Shown here one piece after another: positions 25,775 through 34,584 of a DNA stretch of 64,000 nt; the first letter of the stretch is position 1, and every line of letters begins with the position of its first letter. Location: assembly GCA_035555435.1 (NCBI GenBank), contig DATMGN010000062.1, positions 87,765-151,764 on the forward strand, given 5' to 3'. The stretch comes from 73-13 sp035555435 (GTDB taxonomy: Bacteria; Actinomycetota; Actinomycetes; Actinomycetales; Microbacteriaceae). The position numbers and the translations under genes are program-made. Under the pieces are notes generated by a model. That model had not been told where the DNA came from. It did not search any database and was given only the letters and a program-made list of their open reading frames with translations.

Positions 25775-26794
25775 CTACTCGTAGGAGACGATGTGCACGA
25801 GGAACACGAGCGTGCGACCGGTCGGCGAGGTCGGGTCCGACTCGTCGACGGCGCCCGGGTAGCCGTACTCCGGCGGGATCACGACGAGGACGGTCGAGCC
25901 GACCTGCTGGCCGACGATCGCGGCGGCGAAGCCCTCGATGACGCCGTTCGTCGGGAAGCTCGCCGCGGCGCCGCGGGCGTAGCTGCTGTCGAAGACCTCC
26001 CCCGTCTCCCAGTTCATGCCGAGGTAGTCGACGGTGACGGTCGCGGGATTCGGCACGATGCCCCCGTCGCCCTCCTCCAGGACGGCGAGCATGAGCTGCG
26101 TGGGCGCCGGGGAGTCCGGCAGCGTGATGGTCGGCATCGTGCCGCTCAGGTCGACGACGGGCACGTCGGTCGTCCAGGGGCTGACGCTCGGGAGCTCGGT
26201 CGGCCCTTCCGGCGTCGTGCCGGACGAGCCCGAGTCGCTCGCGGTCGTCTCGACGCTCAGCACGTCGATGACGAGCAGCAGCGACTGGCCGGCCTCGAGC
26301 CCGACGTCGGGCGCGCCGTCGGCGCCGAAGCCGTCGACGGGCGGGACGACGCCGACGATCCGGGAGCCGGCGGTCGAGCAGCGCAGCGTCGACTCCATGC
26401 CGGTGACGGACGTGCCGGTCTGGAAGACGAACGGCAGCGGGTCGGCGGCGAGATCGTGCGAGTCCTCGATGAGCTCACCGGTCGCGCCGTTGTAGAGCGC
26501 GTAGTACAGGTCGGCGGTCCGGCCGTCCTCGAGCGGGTCGCCGGCGCCCTCGATGAGCACCGAGCGCTGCGTCGTCGTGACCTCGAGCGGGAAGTCGCCG
26601 TCGACGGTGACCGCGGCCCCGAGGTCGCCGGTGACGGTGACCGACTCGGAGGCGGCGCCCGGCGCGGTCGGCACGCAGGTCGCGGCGGAGCTCGGGGTCG
26701 CCCCGGGGGTCGGCGCCGCGCAAGCGGTCAGCGTAGCGACGGTGAGCGTCGCGGTGAGGGCGGTCGAGAGGGTGATCGGCAGGGTTCGTCGCAC
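25775..26794 (-). CDS. FKBP-type peptidyl-prolyl isomerase lipoprotein
   Basis: A 339-residue exported lipoprotein: signal peptide with lipobox LTAC (Cys25), a degenerate N-terminal FKBP-like domain (about 45-180) and a C-terminal FKBP domain (about 235-339) with VDYLGMNWETGEVFDSSY, FPTNGVIEGFAAAIVGQ and VIPPEYGYPG, the residues of an active isomerase. Probably assists folding of secreted proteins at the outer membrane face. GTG start with TAGCGT six bases upstream. The N-terminal domain is paralogous to the neighbouring 172-residue lipoprotein. Confidence 0.88.
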   Translation of the reverse strand: MRRTLPITLSTALTATLTVATLTACAAPTPGATPSSAATCVPTAPGAASESVTVTGDLGAAVTVDGDFPLEVTTTQRSVLIEGAGDPLEDGRTADLYYALYNGATGELIEDSHDLAADPLPFVFQTGTSVTGMESTLRCSTAGSRIVGVVPPVDGFGADGAPDVGLEAGQSLLLVIDVLSVETTASDSGSSGTTPEGPTELPSVSPWTTDVPVVDLSGTMPTITLPDSPAPTQLMLAVLEEGDGGIVPNPATVTVDYLGMNWETGEVFDSSYARGAAASFPTNGVIEGFAAAIVGQQVGSTVLVVIPPEYGYPGAVDESDPTSPTGRTLVFLVHIVSYE

Positions 26795-26800
26795 CCGGTG

Positions 26801-26806
26801 ACGCTA
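26801..26806 (-). promoter_or_regulatory. -10 hexamer of FKBP lipoprotein gene
   Basis: Minus-strand TAGCGT, six bases, then GTG at 26794. Confidence 0.45.
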
Positions 26807-26886
26807 TCCGCCGCGGCTATGGGCCGCCTGTGCGCGGGCTGGTCGTCACCGGATCGTGACGTCGGCGGGCCCTGCCGCCGCCGGAC

Positions 26887-27405
26887 TCAGCCGACGGCGG
26901 TGACGTCGGCGATGAGCAGCAGCGGCACGTCGGCGGGGAAGCCGGCCGGCGCCTCCTGGAAGCCCTCCGACGCGGGGATGATCGCGACGATCCGGGTGTT
27001 CGGCGTCGCGCAGGTGAGCGCCTTGACGACACCGACGGGCGTCTGCGCGGGGTCGAGCACGAACGACTCGGTCCCGGGCACCGAGGTGATGATCTCGTCG
27101 CCGTTCGCGCCGTTGAAGATCGTGTAGTGCGCGGTGACGGTCTGTCCCGCGGTCGCAGCGGGGGCGTCGTCGCCCTCCATGCTGACGTGGCGCTGGGTCG
27201 AGGTGACCTTGAGGTACTCGCTCGAGATGTTCTGCACCATGATGTCGTCGCCGAAGCCGCCGACGACGGCGAGCAGCGCCGTTTCCGGTCCGTCGGGTGT
27301 CGGCTCGCACGCGGCGGTCGTGGCTCCCCCGCTCGGGGCGGCGCAGCCGGTGAGGGTGAGCGCGAGAGCGGCGGCGGGGACGAGGCAGAACGCGATGCGG
27401 TGCAT
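26887..27405 (-). CDS. FKBP-like lipoprotein lacking the catalytic domain
   Basis: A 172-residue lipoprotein (lipobox LTGC, Cys21). TSTQRHVSMEGDD, AHYTIFNGANGDEI and TRIVAIIPASEGF match TTTQRSVLIEGAGD, YYALYNGATGELI and SRIVGVVPPVDGF of the N-terminal domain in the larger neighbour, in the same order. It has no counterpart of the C-terminal active FKBP domain. Probably a duplicated, non-catalytic member of the same cell-surface system. A TACGTT lies seven bases before the ATG. It is followed by the larger gene after 92 bases containing a weak GGCGG/CCGCC hairpin. Confidence 0.7.
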   Translation of the reverse strand: MHRIAFCLVPAAALALTLTGCAAPSGGATTAACEPTPDGPETALLAVVGGFGDDIMVQNISSEYLKVTSTQRHVSMEGDDAPAATAGQTVTAHYTIFNGANGDEIITSVPGTESFVLDPAQTPVGVVKALTCATPNTRIVAIIPASEGFQEAPAGFPADVPLLLIADVTAVG

Positions 27406-27412
27406 GATTCTG

Positions 27413-27418
27413 AACGTA
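27413..27418 (-). promoter_or_regulatory. -10 hexamer of small FKBP-like lipoprotein gene
   Basis: Minus-strand TACGTT, seven bases, then ATG at 27405. Confidence 0.35.
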
Positions 27419-27449
27419 GTGGTCGCGGACCCATCGCCGGTATCGGGAT

Positions 27450-27917
27450 TTATCCCGATTCGACGCTCGGCTCGTGGGTCACGGGGAAGTTGACGGAGTT
27501 CGCGATGAAGCACAGCCGCTGCGCCTCCTCGTGCGCGTCGAGGGCGTCCTCGGGGTCGCCCGCGGCGATCCGCACGCGGGGACGCAGCACGACGGACACG
27601 AAGCGCCCGCCGTCGCCCTCCTGGCGCATGGTGCCGACGGCGTCGTCCTCGTAGCCGGTGACGACGATGCCCCGCTTCACGGCGACGTGCAGGTAGGACA
27701 GCATGTGGCACTGCGAGAGGGCGGCGAGCAGCAGCTCCTCGGGGTTCCATCGCTCCGCGTCGCCGTGGAACGGCTTGTCGCTGCTGCCCTCGATCGGGTG
27801 CGCGTTGCCCTCGGCGGTGACGAGGTGTGCGCGCGAGTAGTCGCGGTAGCCGCTCGTGCCGGTGCCCCGGTCGCCCTGCCACCGCACCTGGACCGAATAG
27901 TGGTGGTCGCGCTCCAT
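27450..27917 (-). CDS. OsmC-family peroxidase
   Basis: A 155-residue OsmC/Ohr-fold protein. The two redox Cys of the family lie in ALSQCHMLSYLH and AQRLCFIANSVNFPV. These proteins reduce organic hydroperoxides in the cytoplasm with lipoylated or thiol donors. The N-terminal SDKPFHGDAERWNPEELLLAAL is the OsmC signature. Its start lies 23 bases from divergent gabT, with overlapping -10 hexamers. Confidence 0.9.
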   Translation of the reverse strand: MERDHHYSVQVRWQGDRGTGTSGYRDYSRAHLVTAEGNAHPIEGSSDKPFHGDAERWNPEELLLAALSQCHMLSYLHVAVKRGIVVTGYEDDAVGTMRQEGDGGRFVSVVLRPRVRIAAGDPEDALDAHEEAQRLCFIANSVNFPVTHEPSVESG

Positions 27918-27923
27918 CGCTTA

Positions 27924-27933
27924 ACCGTACGCT
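27924..27933. promoter_or_regulatory. Overlapping divergent -10 hexamers of osmC-like gene and gabT
   Basis: TACGGT (minus, 27929-27924) is six bases from the osmC-like ATG, and TACGCT (plus, 27928-27933) is seven bases from the gabT ATG. The two hexamers share two base pairs, so one polymerase would exclude the other. Confidence 0.5.
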
Positions 27934-27940
27934 GATCGCC

Positions 27941-29281
27941 ATGAGCGACACGAGTGTCACGGGCGCGGATCTCGAGCTGAGCCGGAGCGTCGTCACCGAC
28001 ATCCCCGGTCCGCGCTCTCGCGCCCTGCACGAGCGCCGGGCCGCGGTCGTCGCCCGCGGCGTGTCGCTCGGCGCGCCCGTGTATGCGGCCCGCGCGCACG
28101 GCGGCATCATCGAGGACGTCGACGGCAACCGGCTGCTCGACCTGACCTCCGGCATCGGGGTGGTGACGGTCGGCCACACGGATCGGCACGTCGTCGCGGC
28201 GGCGCGGGAGGAGCTCGGCCGGATCACGCACACGATGTTCCCGACGGTGCCGTACGAGTCGTACGTGCGGGTCGCGGAGCTGCTCGCCGAGCACACGCCG
28301 GGCGACTTCGCGAAGAAGTCGGTCATCGTGACGACGGGCGCCGAGGCGGTGGAGAACGCCGTGAAGATCGCGCGTCGGCACACGCGGCGCACCGGCGTGG
28401 CCGTCCTCGACCACGCCTACCACGGCCGCACGAACCTGACGATGGCGATGACGTTCAAGGCGCATCCGTACTCGGCGGGCTTCGGGCCGTTCGCGGGCGA
28501 TGTCTTCCGCGCGCCCGGCTCGTACCCGTTCCGCGACGGGCTGAGCGGTCCCGAGGCCGCGAAGCGCACGATCGCGCATCTCGAGAAGATCGTCGGCTCA
28601 GAGAACCTCGCCTGCATCGTGATCGAGCCGATCCAGGGCGAGGGCGGCTTCATCGTCCCGGCCGACGGCTACCTGCCGGCGATCGCCGCGTGGGCACGGG
28701 ACAACGGCGTCGTCTTCGTCGCCGACGAGATCCAGTCGGGCATGGCGCGCACGGGCTACTGGTACGCGGTCGATCACGAGGGCGTCGTGCCTGATCTGGT
28801 GACGACGGCGAAGGGCATCGCGGGCGGGCTGCCACTCGCGGCGGTCACGGGCCGTGCTGAGATCATGGACACGCCGGGGCCCGGCGGCCTCGGCGGCACA
28901 TTCGGTGGGAACCCGGTCGCCTGCGCCGCCGCCGTCGCCGTCATCGATCGGATCGAGGCGGGCGGGCTGCTCGAGCGCGCCCGCGCGATCGGCGACCTGC
29001 TGCTGCCCGAGCTGCGCAGGCTGCAGTCGCGGTTCCCGGTGATCGGCGATGTGCGCGGGCGCGGCGCGATGCTCGCGGTCGAGCTCGTGGACCCGCCGAC
29101 CGGGGAGCCGGACGCGGCCGCGGTCGGCGCGATCATCGCGTTCGCCATCCAGCACGGCGTCGTGCTGCTGTCGGCGGGCTCGGACGGCAACGTGCTGCGC
29201 CTCCTGCCGAACCTCGCGACGTCTGACGAGCTGCTGCTCGAGGGCGTCTCGGTGCTCGAGGCGGCGCTCGCCGCACGCTGA
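27941..29281 (+). CDS. gabT: 4-aminobutyrate aminotransferase
   Basis: Class III PLP aminotransferase of 446 residues converting GABA and 2-oxoglutarate to succinate semialdehyde and glutamate. DEIQSGMARTG binds PLP, Lys291 in VTTAKGIAGGLPLAAVTG forms the Schiff base, and GTFGGNPVACAAAVAVI and EPIQGEGGF are family blocks. Start 27941 is chosen because homology begins just after it and the upstream frame overlaps the osmC-like gene. Together with potDABC nearby it points to polyamine/GABA use. Confidence 0.93.
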   Translation: MSDTSVTGADLELSRSVVTDIPGPRSRALHERRAAVVARGVSLGAPVYAARAHGGIIEDVDGNRLLDLTSGIGVVTVGHTDRHVVAAAREELGRITHTMFPTVPYESYVRVAELLAEHTPGDFAKKSVIVTTGAEAVENAVKIARRHTRRTGVAVLDHAYHGRTNLTMAMTFKAHPYSAGFGPFAGDVFRAPGSYPFRDGLSGPEAAKRTIAHLEKIVGSENLACIVIEPIQGEGGFIVPADGYLPAIAAWARDNGVVFVADEIQSGMARTGYWYAVDHEGVVPDLVTTAKGIAGGLPLAAVTGRAEIMDTPGPGGLGGTFGGNPVACAAAVAVIDRIEAGGLLERARAIGDLLLPELRRLQSRFPVIGDVRGRGAMLAVELVDPPTGEPDAAAVGAIIAFAIQHGVVLLSAGSDGNVLRLLPNLATSDELLLEGVSVLEAALAAR

Positions 29282-29302
29282 ACGGCAGGGCCGCGCCCGC
29301 AC

Positions 29303-30244
29303 TCAGTGGGTCAGCACGACCTTGCCGCCCGCGTGCCCGCCGTCGACGACGTCGAACGCGGCGCGGTAGTCGTCGAAGGCGTGCGTCGCGACGACGGGGA
29401 CGACGAGCTCCCCCGTGCCCGCGAGGCGCAGCAGCTCGGGGCGCGCGGCATTGCGCAGCGCCTCCGACGCGCGGTCGGCGCCGCCGATCGCCTTGCCCCC
29501 CCCGGCGAGGATCACGGGACTGCCCGTGATCGTGATGATCCGCGACCCGTTCGGCACGAGCGCGACCGACGCGCTCGCCGAGTCGTCGCCCCCGTACGTG
29601 TCGACCGCGGCGTCGAAGGGCCCGAGCTCCGCGAGTCGCTCCCGCAGCCCCTCGCCGTAGACGACGGGCTCGACGCCGAGCTCGCGCAGCTCCGCGTGCC
29701 GATGCTCGGCCGCGGTCCCGACGACGCGCGCACCGCGCAGTCGCGCGAGCTGCGCGATCGCGCGTCCCACGCTCCCGGAGACGCCGTGCACGAGCAGCGT
29801 CTCGCCGCCGACGAGCTCCGCGCTCTGGATCGCGTCCTCGGCGGTGGCGCCGACGAGCAGCACCCCGGCGGCCTGCTCGAAGCCGAGCCCGGCCGGCTTC
29901 TGCAGCACATCCTTCGCGGGCACGGTGAGCTCGCTCGCGTGCGCGCCGTTGACGCGGAAGACGACGACCTCGTCGCCGACCGAGATGGGGACGTCGTCCG
30001 CACCCACGAGCCCCTCGGCGCCGACGGCGCGCGCGACGCCGGCCGCCTCGAAGCCGATCCGCAGCGGCAGCCGCTCGGGATCGTCGCCGCGGTAGCCGGA
30101 GCCGAGCTTGAGGTCCACAGGGTTAATGCCGGAGGCGCGCACCTCGATGACGACCTCGTCACTGCCTGGCTCGCGGGCCGCGACGTCGATGATGTCCAGA
30201 TGCTCAGGTCCGCCGTAGCGGGCGAAGACGATGGCGCGGGGCAT
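29303..30244 (-). CDS. MDR-type NADPH:quinone oxidoreductase-like protein
   Basis: A 313-residue zinc-free medium-chain dehydrogenase. N-terminal GroES-like part (EVRASGINPVDLKLGSGYRG; GFEAAGVARAVG) and Rossmann part LLVHGVSGSVGRAIAQLARLRGARVVGTA. No catalytic or structural zinc Cys cluster is present, as in the QOR branch. Reduces quinones or conjugated enones with NADPH; substrate unknown. TAGCGT lies six bases before the ATG. It sits tail-to-tail with gabT (21-base gap). Confidence 0.85.
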   Translation of the reverse strand: MPRAIVFARYGGPEHLDIIDVAAREPGSDEVVIEVRASGINPVDLKLGSGYRGDDPERLPLRIGFEAAGVARAVGAEGLVGADDVPISVGDEVVVFRVNGAHASELTVPAKDVLQKPAGLGFEQAAGVLLVGATAEDAIQSAELVGGETLLVHGVSGSVGRAIAQLARLRGARVVGTAAEHRHAELRELGVEPVVYGEGLRERLAELGPFDAAVDTYGGDDSASASVALVPNGSRIITITGSPVILAGGGKAIGGADRASEALRNAARPELLRLAGTGELVVPVVATHAFDDYRAAFDVVDGGHAGGKVVLTH

Positions 30245-30250
30245 GCCGCC

Positions 30251-30256
30251 ACGCTA
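30251..30256 (-). promoter_or_regulatory. -10 hexamer of MDR gene
   Basis: Minus-strand TAGCGT, six bases, then ATG at 30244. It lies in the 40-base gap after potC, so the MDR gene need not depend on pot transcription. Confidence 0.45.
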
Positions 30257-30284
30257 GTCCCTCGCGGTCGGGGATGCCCGTGGG

Positions 30285-31079
30285 TTACCGGGTGATGCCG
30301 AGCCGCTTTCGGCGGGCCGCCGCGGCGAGCTGCGCGATGACGACCGCGACGATCGCGAGGATGAAGATCGCCGAGGCGATGACGTTCGCCTCCGCCGGCG
30401 GGGTCTTCTTCGTGTAGATCCACAGCGGGAACGTCGTCACCTGGCCCGCGTTGAACTTCGTGATGATGAAGTCGTCGAAGCTCAGCGCGAAGGACAGCAG
30501 CGCCGCGGCGATGATGCCGGGCAGCAGCAGCGGCAGCGTGATGCGCCAGAACACCTGCTTCGCGGAGCCGTACAGGTCGCGGCCGGCCTCCTCGAGCGAG
30601 GGGTCGAGCGAGGCGACGCGCGCCTTGACGGTCACGACGACGAACGACAGGCAGAACAGCGCGTGGACGATGACGATCGTCCAGAAGCCCTTCGGCACGC
30701 CGACCGCGAGGAACTGTGCCGCGAGCCCCGCACCGAGGACGACCTCGGGGGTCGCGAGCGGCAGGAAGAGCAGCAGGCTCGTCGTGCTGCGCCCGCGGAA
30801 CCGGTAGCGGCCGAGCGCGATCGCGAGCAGGGTCCCGAGCACGGTCGCGATGACCGTCGCGACGAGGCCGACCGCGATGCTCGTCCCGAAGGCCTCGCAG
30901 ATCCCTTGCGCGTCGCAGACCCCGAGCCAGTTCTCGAGCGTCCAGCCGTTCCAGATCGAGTTATTGCGGCGCGAGTTGTTGAAGCTGTAGATGATGACGT
31001 ACACGATCGGCGTCACGAGGAAGACGAGCGCGAGCGCGACGTAGAGCGGCAGCAGCCACTTGCCGAGCGAGAGCTTCAC
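30285..31079 (-). CDS. potC: Spermidine/putrescine ABC transporter permease PotC
   Basis: A 264-residue inner-membrane permease with about six membrane segments. The ABC-ATPase docking loop reads EEAGRDLYGSAKQVFWRITLPLLLPGI, as in PotC/PotI. The GTG start overlaps the potB stop (GTGA), so it is translationally coupled as the last gene of potDABC. Confidence 0.92.
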   Translation of the reverse strand: MKLSLGKWLLPLYVALALVFLVTPIVYVIIYSFNNSRRNNSIWNGWTLENWLGVCDAQGICEAFGTSIAVGLVATVIATVLGTLLAIALGRYRFRGRSTTSLLLFLPLATPEVVLGAGLAAQFLAVGVPKGFWTIVIVHALFCLSFVVVTVKARVASLDPSLEEAGRDLYGSAKQVFWRITLPLLLPGIIAAALLSFALSFDDFIITKFNAGQVTTFPLWIYTKKTPPAEANVIASAIFILAIVAVVIAQLAAAARRKRLGITR

Positions 31080-31996
31080 AGGAGTTCCTCCGTCCCGGCG
31101 CGGCGGACGTAGATCGCGACGATGACGAGCACGATGCCCATGAGCAGCGCCGACAGGGCGGCCGCGATCGGATACTGCTGGCTCTCCAGGAAGGTGCGGT
31201 CGATGACGTTGCCGACCATCGCCGTCTGGGGGCTGCCGAGGTAGATCTGCGACGCGTTGATGTAGTCGCCCGCGGCGGGGATGAACGTCAGCAGCGTCCC
31301 GGACACGACGCCGGGCAGTGAGAGCGGGAGCGTGACCTTCCAGAACGTCGTCGCCGGCGGCGCGTAGAGATCGCTGCCCGCCTCGAGGTAGCGGCGATCG
31401 AGGCGCTCGAGCGAGGCGTAGATGGGGAGCACCATGAACGGCAGGAAGTTGTAGGTGAGTCCGAACACGACTGAGAACGGCGTGCCAACGATCGTCTGGT
31501 CGGCCGGCAGCCAGCCGAGGCCGTGGAGCGACTGCGCGATCCAGTTGTTCTCGCCCAGGATCTGCTTCCAGGCGAGGGTGCGCAGCAGGAATGAGATGAA
31601 GAAGGGCGCGATGACGAGCGTCAGCGTCAGCGCCTGGATCATCGGCCACTTCCGCGCCGTCACGCCGATGAAGTAGGCGACGGGATAGCCGATCACGAGC
31701 GCCGCGAGCGTCGCGATGATCGCGTAGGTGAACGAGCGCAGGATGTGCGGCCAGTACGACTCGATCGCGACGACGTAGTTCGCCCAGTTGAACGCCTGGA
31801 TGTACTCGCCCTTGCCGGCGCCTTCGGGTGCGATCTGCAGGCTGGTGAGCAGCAGCGAGACGAGCGGCGCGAGGAAGAACAGCGCGAGGTACGCGAGTCC
31901 GGGCGCGAGCAGGCCGATCGCGATCCAGCTCTTCTTGAGCGGCGCGGGCTCGGCGACGGCTGCGGCACCTCCCCCGCCGAACGCCGCGAAGGCCAT
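31076..31996 (-). CDS. potB: Spermidine/putrescine ABC transporter permease PotB
   Basis: A 306-residue permease with about six membrane segments. Docking loop YLEAGSDLYAPPATTFWKVTLPLSLPG. PotB-specific features include LTLVIAPFFISFLLRTLAWKQIL and FIPAAGDYINASQIYLG. A Gly/Ala-rich N-terminal tail precedes the first helix. Its ATG shares one base with the potA stop (TGATG). Confidence 0.93.
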   Translation of the reverse strand: MAFAAFGGGGAAAVAEPAPLKKSWIAIGLLAPGLAYLALFFLAPLVSLLLTSLQIAPEGAGKGEYIQAFNWANYVVAIESYWPHILRSFTYAIIATLAALVIGYPVAYFIGVTARKWPMIQALTLTLVIAPFFISFLLRTLAWKQILGENNWIAQSLHGLGWLPADQTIVGTPFSVVFGLTYNFLPFMVLPIYASLERLDRRYLEAGSDLYAPPATTFWKVTLPLSLPGVVSGTLLTFIPAAGDYINASQIYLGSPQTAMVGNVIDRTFLESQQYPIAAALSALLMGIVLVIVAIYVRRAGTEELL

Positions 31997-33198
31997 CAGC
32001 CCTCCCCGAGCTCGTCGAGCAGCTCTCGCCTCGTCTGCTGCGCGAGCGACCCCGTCGAGGTGTCGTCGATGAAGCGGTCCTCGCCCGGCGGCTCGTCGAT
32101 GAGGCCGAAACCGTGCTCGACCTGCCAGGCGACCCAGACCTCGGCGCCGACCTGGGCCACGGGACCGAACGCCATGTTCTGCGCGAAGACGACGATCTCG
32201 CCGAGCCCGGGCACGGCGACCGTGTACTGCGTGCTGACGCCCGAGAACGACACGTCGGTCACCCGCCCGGGGCCGAGCGCGTTGATCCCCGCCTGCGGCT
32301 CGGGCGCGCTCTCGTGCAGGACGAGCTTCTCGGGGCGCACGCCGATCGTGATCGTGCCCGTGTGGCGCTGCGCACGCCCCTTGGGGACCGCGACCTTGAC
32401 CCCGGCGACCTCGACGACGATCACGTCGCCCGTGTCGCTCATGACGTCGCCCGTGAAGAGGTTGGACTGACCGAGGAAGTTCGCGACGAACGCGGTCCTC
32501 GGCAGCTCGTAGAGGTCCTCCGGCGAGCCCATCTGCTCTATCTCGCCCTTGTTCATGACGGCGACCGTGTCGGCCATCGTCATGGCCTCCTCCTGGTCAT
32601 GCGTCACGTGCAGGAACGTCAGCCCGACCTCGCTCTGGATCGCTTTGAGCTCGAGCTGCATCTGCCGGCGCAGCTTGAGGTCGAGCGCCCCGAGGGGCTC
32701 GTCGAGCAGCAGCAGGGCCGGCCGGTTGACGACGGCGCGGGCGAGCGCGACGCGTTGCTGCTGCCCCCCGGACAGCTGCGCGGGCTTGCGCTGGGCGAGG
32801 TGGTCGAGCTCGACGAGCTGGAGCGCCTCGTGGGCCCTCGCGATCGCGTTCGGGATCCGGCGTCGCTTGAGGCCGAACGCGACGTTCTCCAGCACCGTCA
32901 TGTGCGGGAAGAGGGCGTAGGACTGGAAGACCGTGTTGACGGGGCGGCGGAACGGCTTGACGTCGGTGACGTCCTTGCCGCCGATCAGGATGCGACCGCT
33001 CGTGGGCTGCTCGAGGCCCGCGACCAGTCGCAACGTCGTCGTCTTGCCGCAGCCCGAGGGGCCGAGCAGGGCGAAGAACGAGCCCGCGGGGATCGTGAGA
33101 TCGAGCGACTCGATCGCGGTGAATCCGGGGAATCGCTTGTGGATGCCGACGAGCTCGAGGTCCGCGCCGGCCTCCGCGAAGGCGCCGGGCGACGCCAT
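31996..33198 (-). CDS. potA: Spermidine/putrescine ABC transporter ATPase PotA
   Basis: A 400-residue ATPase driving polyamine import. Walker A GPSGCGKTT, signature LSGGQQQRVALAR, Walker B LLLLDEPLGALD, H-loop LHVTHDQEEAM, then a TOBE domain (about 290-370). A ~30-residue tail after the TOBE domain (DRFIDDTSTGS...) is an extension. Start 33198 shares a base with the potD stop (TGATG), so the whole potDABC set is one translational unit. Confidence 0.95.
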   Translation of the reverse strand: MASPGAFAEAGADLELVGIHKRFPGFTAIESLDLTIPAGSFFALLGPSGCGKTTTLRLVAGLEQPTSGRILIGGKDVTDVKPFRRPVNTVFQSYALFPHMTVLENVAFGLKRRRIPNAIARAHEALQLVELDHLAQRKPAQLSGGQQQRVALARAVVNRPALLLLDEPLGALDLKLRRQMQLELKAIQSEVGLTFLHVTHDQEEAMTMADTVAVMNKGEIEQMGSPEDLYELPRTAFVANFLGQSNLFTGDVMSDTGDVIVVEVAGVKVAVPKGRAQRHTGTITIGVRPEKLVLHESAPEPQAGINALGPGRVTDVSFSGVSTQYTVAVPGLGEIVVFAQNMAFGPVAQVGAEVWVAWQVEHGFGLIDEPPGEDRFIDDTSTGSLAQQTRRELLDELGEG

Positions 33199-34388
33199 CA
33201 GGCGCCCACGTTGACGCCGACCCAGGCTTCCGAGAACTCCTTCGACTCCGTCGGGCTGAGCGTGCGGAACATGCGCACCTTCTCGAGATCCTCGGGCGTC
33301 GGAAAGATGAGCGGGTCGGAGACGAGCTCCGGCGCGATGTCCTCCATCGCCTCGCGCGCCCCGACGACCGGGGAGATGTAGGTGACCCAGGCGGCGAGCT
33401 CGGCCGCGATCTCGGGTTCGTAGTAGTGGTTGATGAGCTTGCAGGTCTCGTCGAGCTTGGTCGAGCCCTTGAGCGCGACGAAGTTGTCGGACCAGAGCGT
33501 GCCGCCGGTCTCGGGGATGACGAACTTGAAGCGCGGGTCCTCCCCCGCCGCCTCGAGCTCGTAGTTGAGGATGCTCGTGACGTCGCCCGACCACACGATG
33601 CCGACGACGGCGTCGCCATTGAGGAGGTCGTCGGTGTACGAGTTGCCCTTGACGGCGCCGATCTGCCCGCTGCCGATCTGCTGCTGCACGACGTCGAGCG
33701 CGGCGTAGAAGTCGTCGGAACCCCAGTTCTCGGCGATGTCGACGCCCTGGCTCATCATGATGACCCCGAGCGTGTCGCGCATCTCGGAGAGCACGACGAC
33801 CTTGCCCTTGAACGCCGGGTCCCACAGTTCCTCGACGGTCGAGATGCCCCCGGGGATCGCCGCCTCGTCGTAGACGAGCCCGGCGTAACCGCTCTGCCAC
33901 GGCAGCGTGAACTTGCGGCCCGGGTCGAAGTCGATGTCGAGCAGCGTCGGGTTGAGGTTCTTCTTGTTCGGGATGAGCGACTCGTCGAGCTCGAGCCCGT
34001 AGCCCTGCTGCAGCATCTCGCCGATCTTCCAGTCGGTGAGGCAGGCGACGTCGTAGCCGGTGAACTGGCCGAGCGCGAGCTGGTCGTCGATCGCGGCGAA
34101 GAACGTGTCGTTGTCGTCGATGTCGACGCGGTACTCGACCTGGATCCCGGTCGCGGCGATGAACTGCTGGAGCGTCGGGTAGTTGCCGGCCTCGTCCTCG
34201 TCCATGTAGCCGTCCCAGTTCGCCCAGACGAGTCGGTCGCTCGGGGCGCAGGCGGCGAGGCCGAGCGCGCCGACGCTCGCGGCGGCGACGCCAGAGGCCT
34301 GGAGGAATCTGCGGCGGTTGAACTGGAACGAACGGGCTCTGATCACGAGCTCCCGGAGCATGGGATCTTCTGGCAGCGGACGGACCAT
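33198..34388 (-). CDS. potD: Spermidine/putrescine-binding lipoprotein PotD
   Basis: A 396-residue substrate-binding protein with a twin-arginine-type leader (NRRRFLQASGVAAAS) ending in lipobox LAAC, so it is probably Tat-exported and lipid-anchored. LVWANWDGYMDEDE and VEYRVDIDDNDTFFA are PotD-like; IVWSGDVTSILN lies in the binding cleft. ATG 34388 is chosen: GAGGG lies ten bases upstream and the Tat leader follows. First gene of the operon and divergent from ald; the 196-base gap includes an AT-richer stretch at about 34510-34545 that may hold its promoter. Confidence 0.93.
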   Translation of the reverse strand: MVRPLPEDPMLRELVIRARSFQFNRRRFLQASGVAAASVGALGLAACAPSDRLVWANWDGYMDEDEAGNYPTLQQFIAATGIQVEYRVDIDDNDTFFAAIDDQLALGQFTGYDVACLTDWKIGEMLQQGYGLELDESLIPNKKNLNPTLLDIDFDPGRKFTLPWQSGYAGLVYDEAAIPGGISTVEELWDPAFKGKVVVLSEMRDTLGVIMMSQGVDIAENWGSDDFYAALDVVQQQIGSGQIGAVKGNSYTDDLLNGDAVVGIVWSGDVTSILNYELEAAGEDPRFKFVIPETGGTLWSDNFVALKGSTKLDETCKLINHYYEPEIAAELAAWVTYISPVVGAREAMEDIAPELVSDPLIFPTPEDLEKVRMFRTLSPTESKEFSEAWVGVNVGA

Positions 34389-34572
34389 CGTTATCGTTCC
34401 CTCGAGAATCGGCGTATCACCGGCTGGTTGCGTATTGCCGCCGTATCGGCGAATGCATCGTTGCACAGCCCGGGCCCCCGTCACGACCCCCAAATCGGCC
34501 CGGCGCGCATCCGTAACAAGATTTTCATAACCGCCGGATACATCCTCTGGCGCCCGCCGGCCCCCGCGTGAG

Positions 34573-34578
34573 TACGCT
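34573..34578 (+). promoter_or_regulatory. -10 hexamer of leaderless ald
   Basis: TACGCT, six bases, then the ald ATG at 34585. Confidence 0.45.
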
Positions 34579-34584
34579 GTCCGC

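Noticed and set aside
34389..34584. A riboswitch or small gene between potD and ald
   Set aside because: No convincing coding frame or structured leader seen; only an AT-richer stretch and the ald -10 hexamer are visible.
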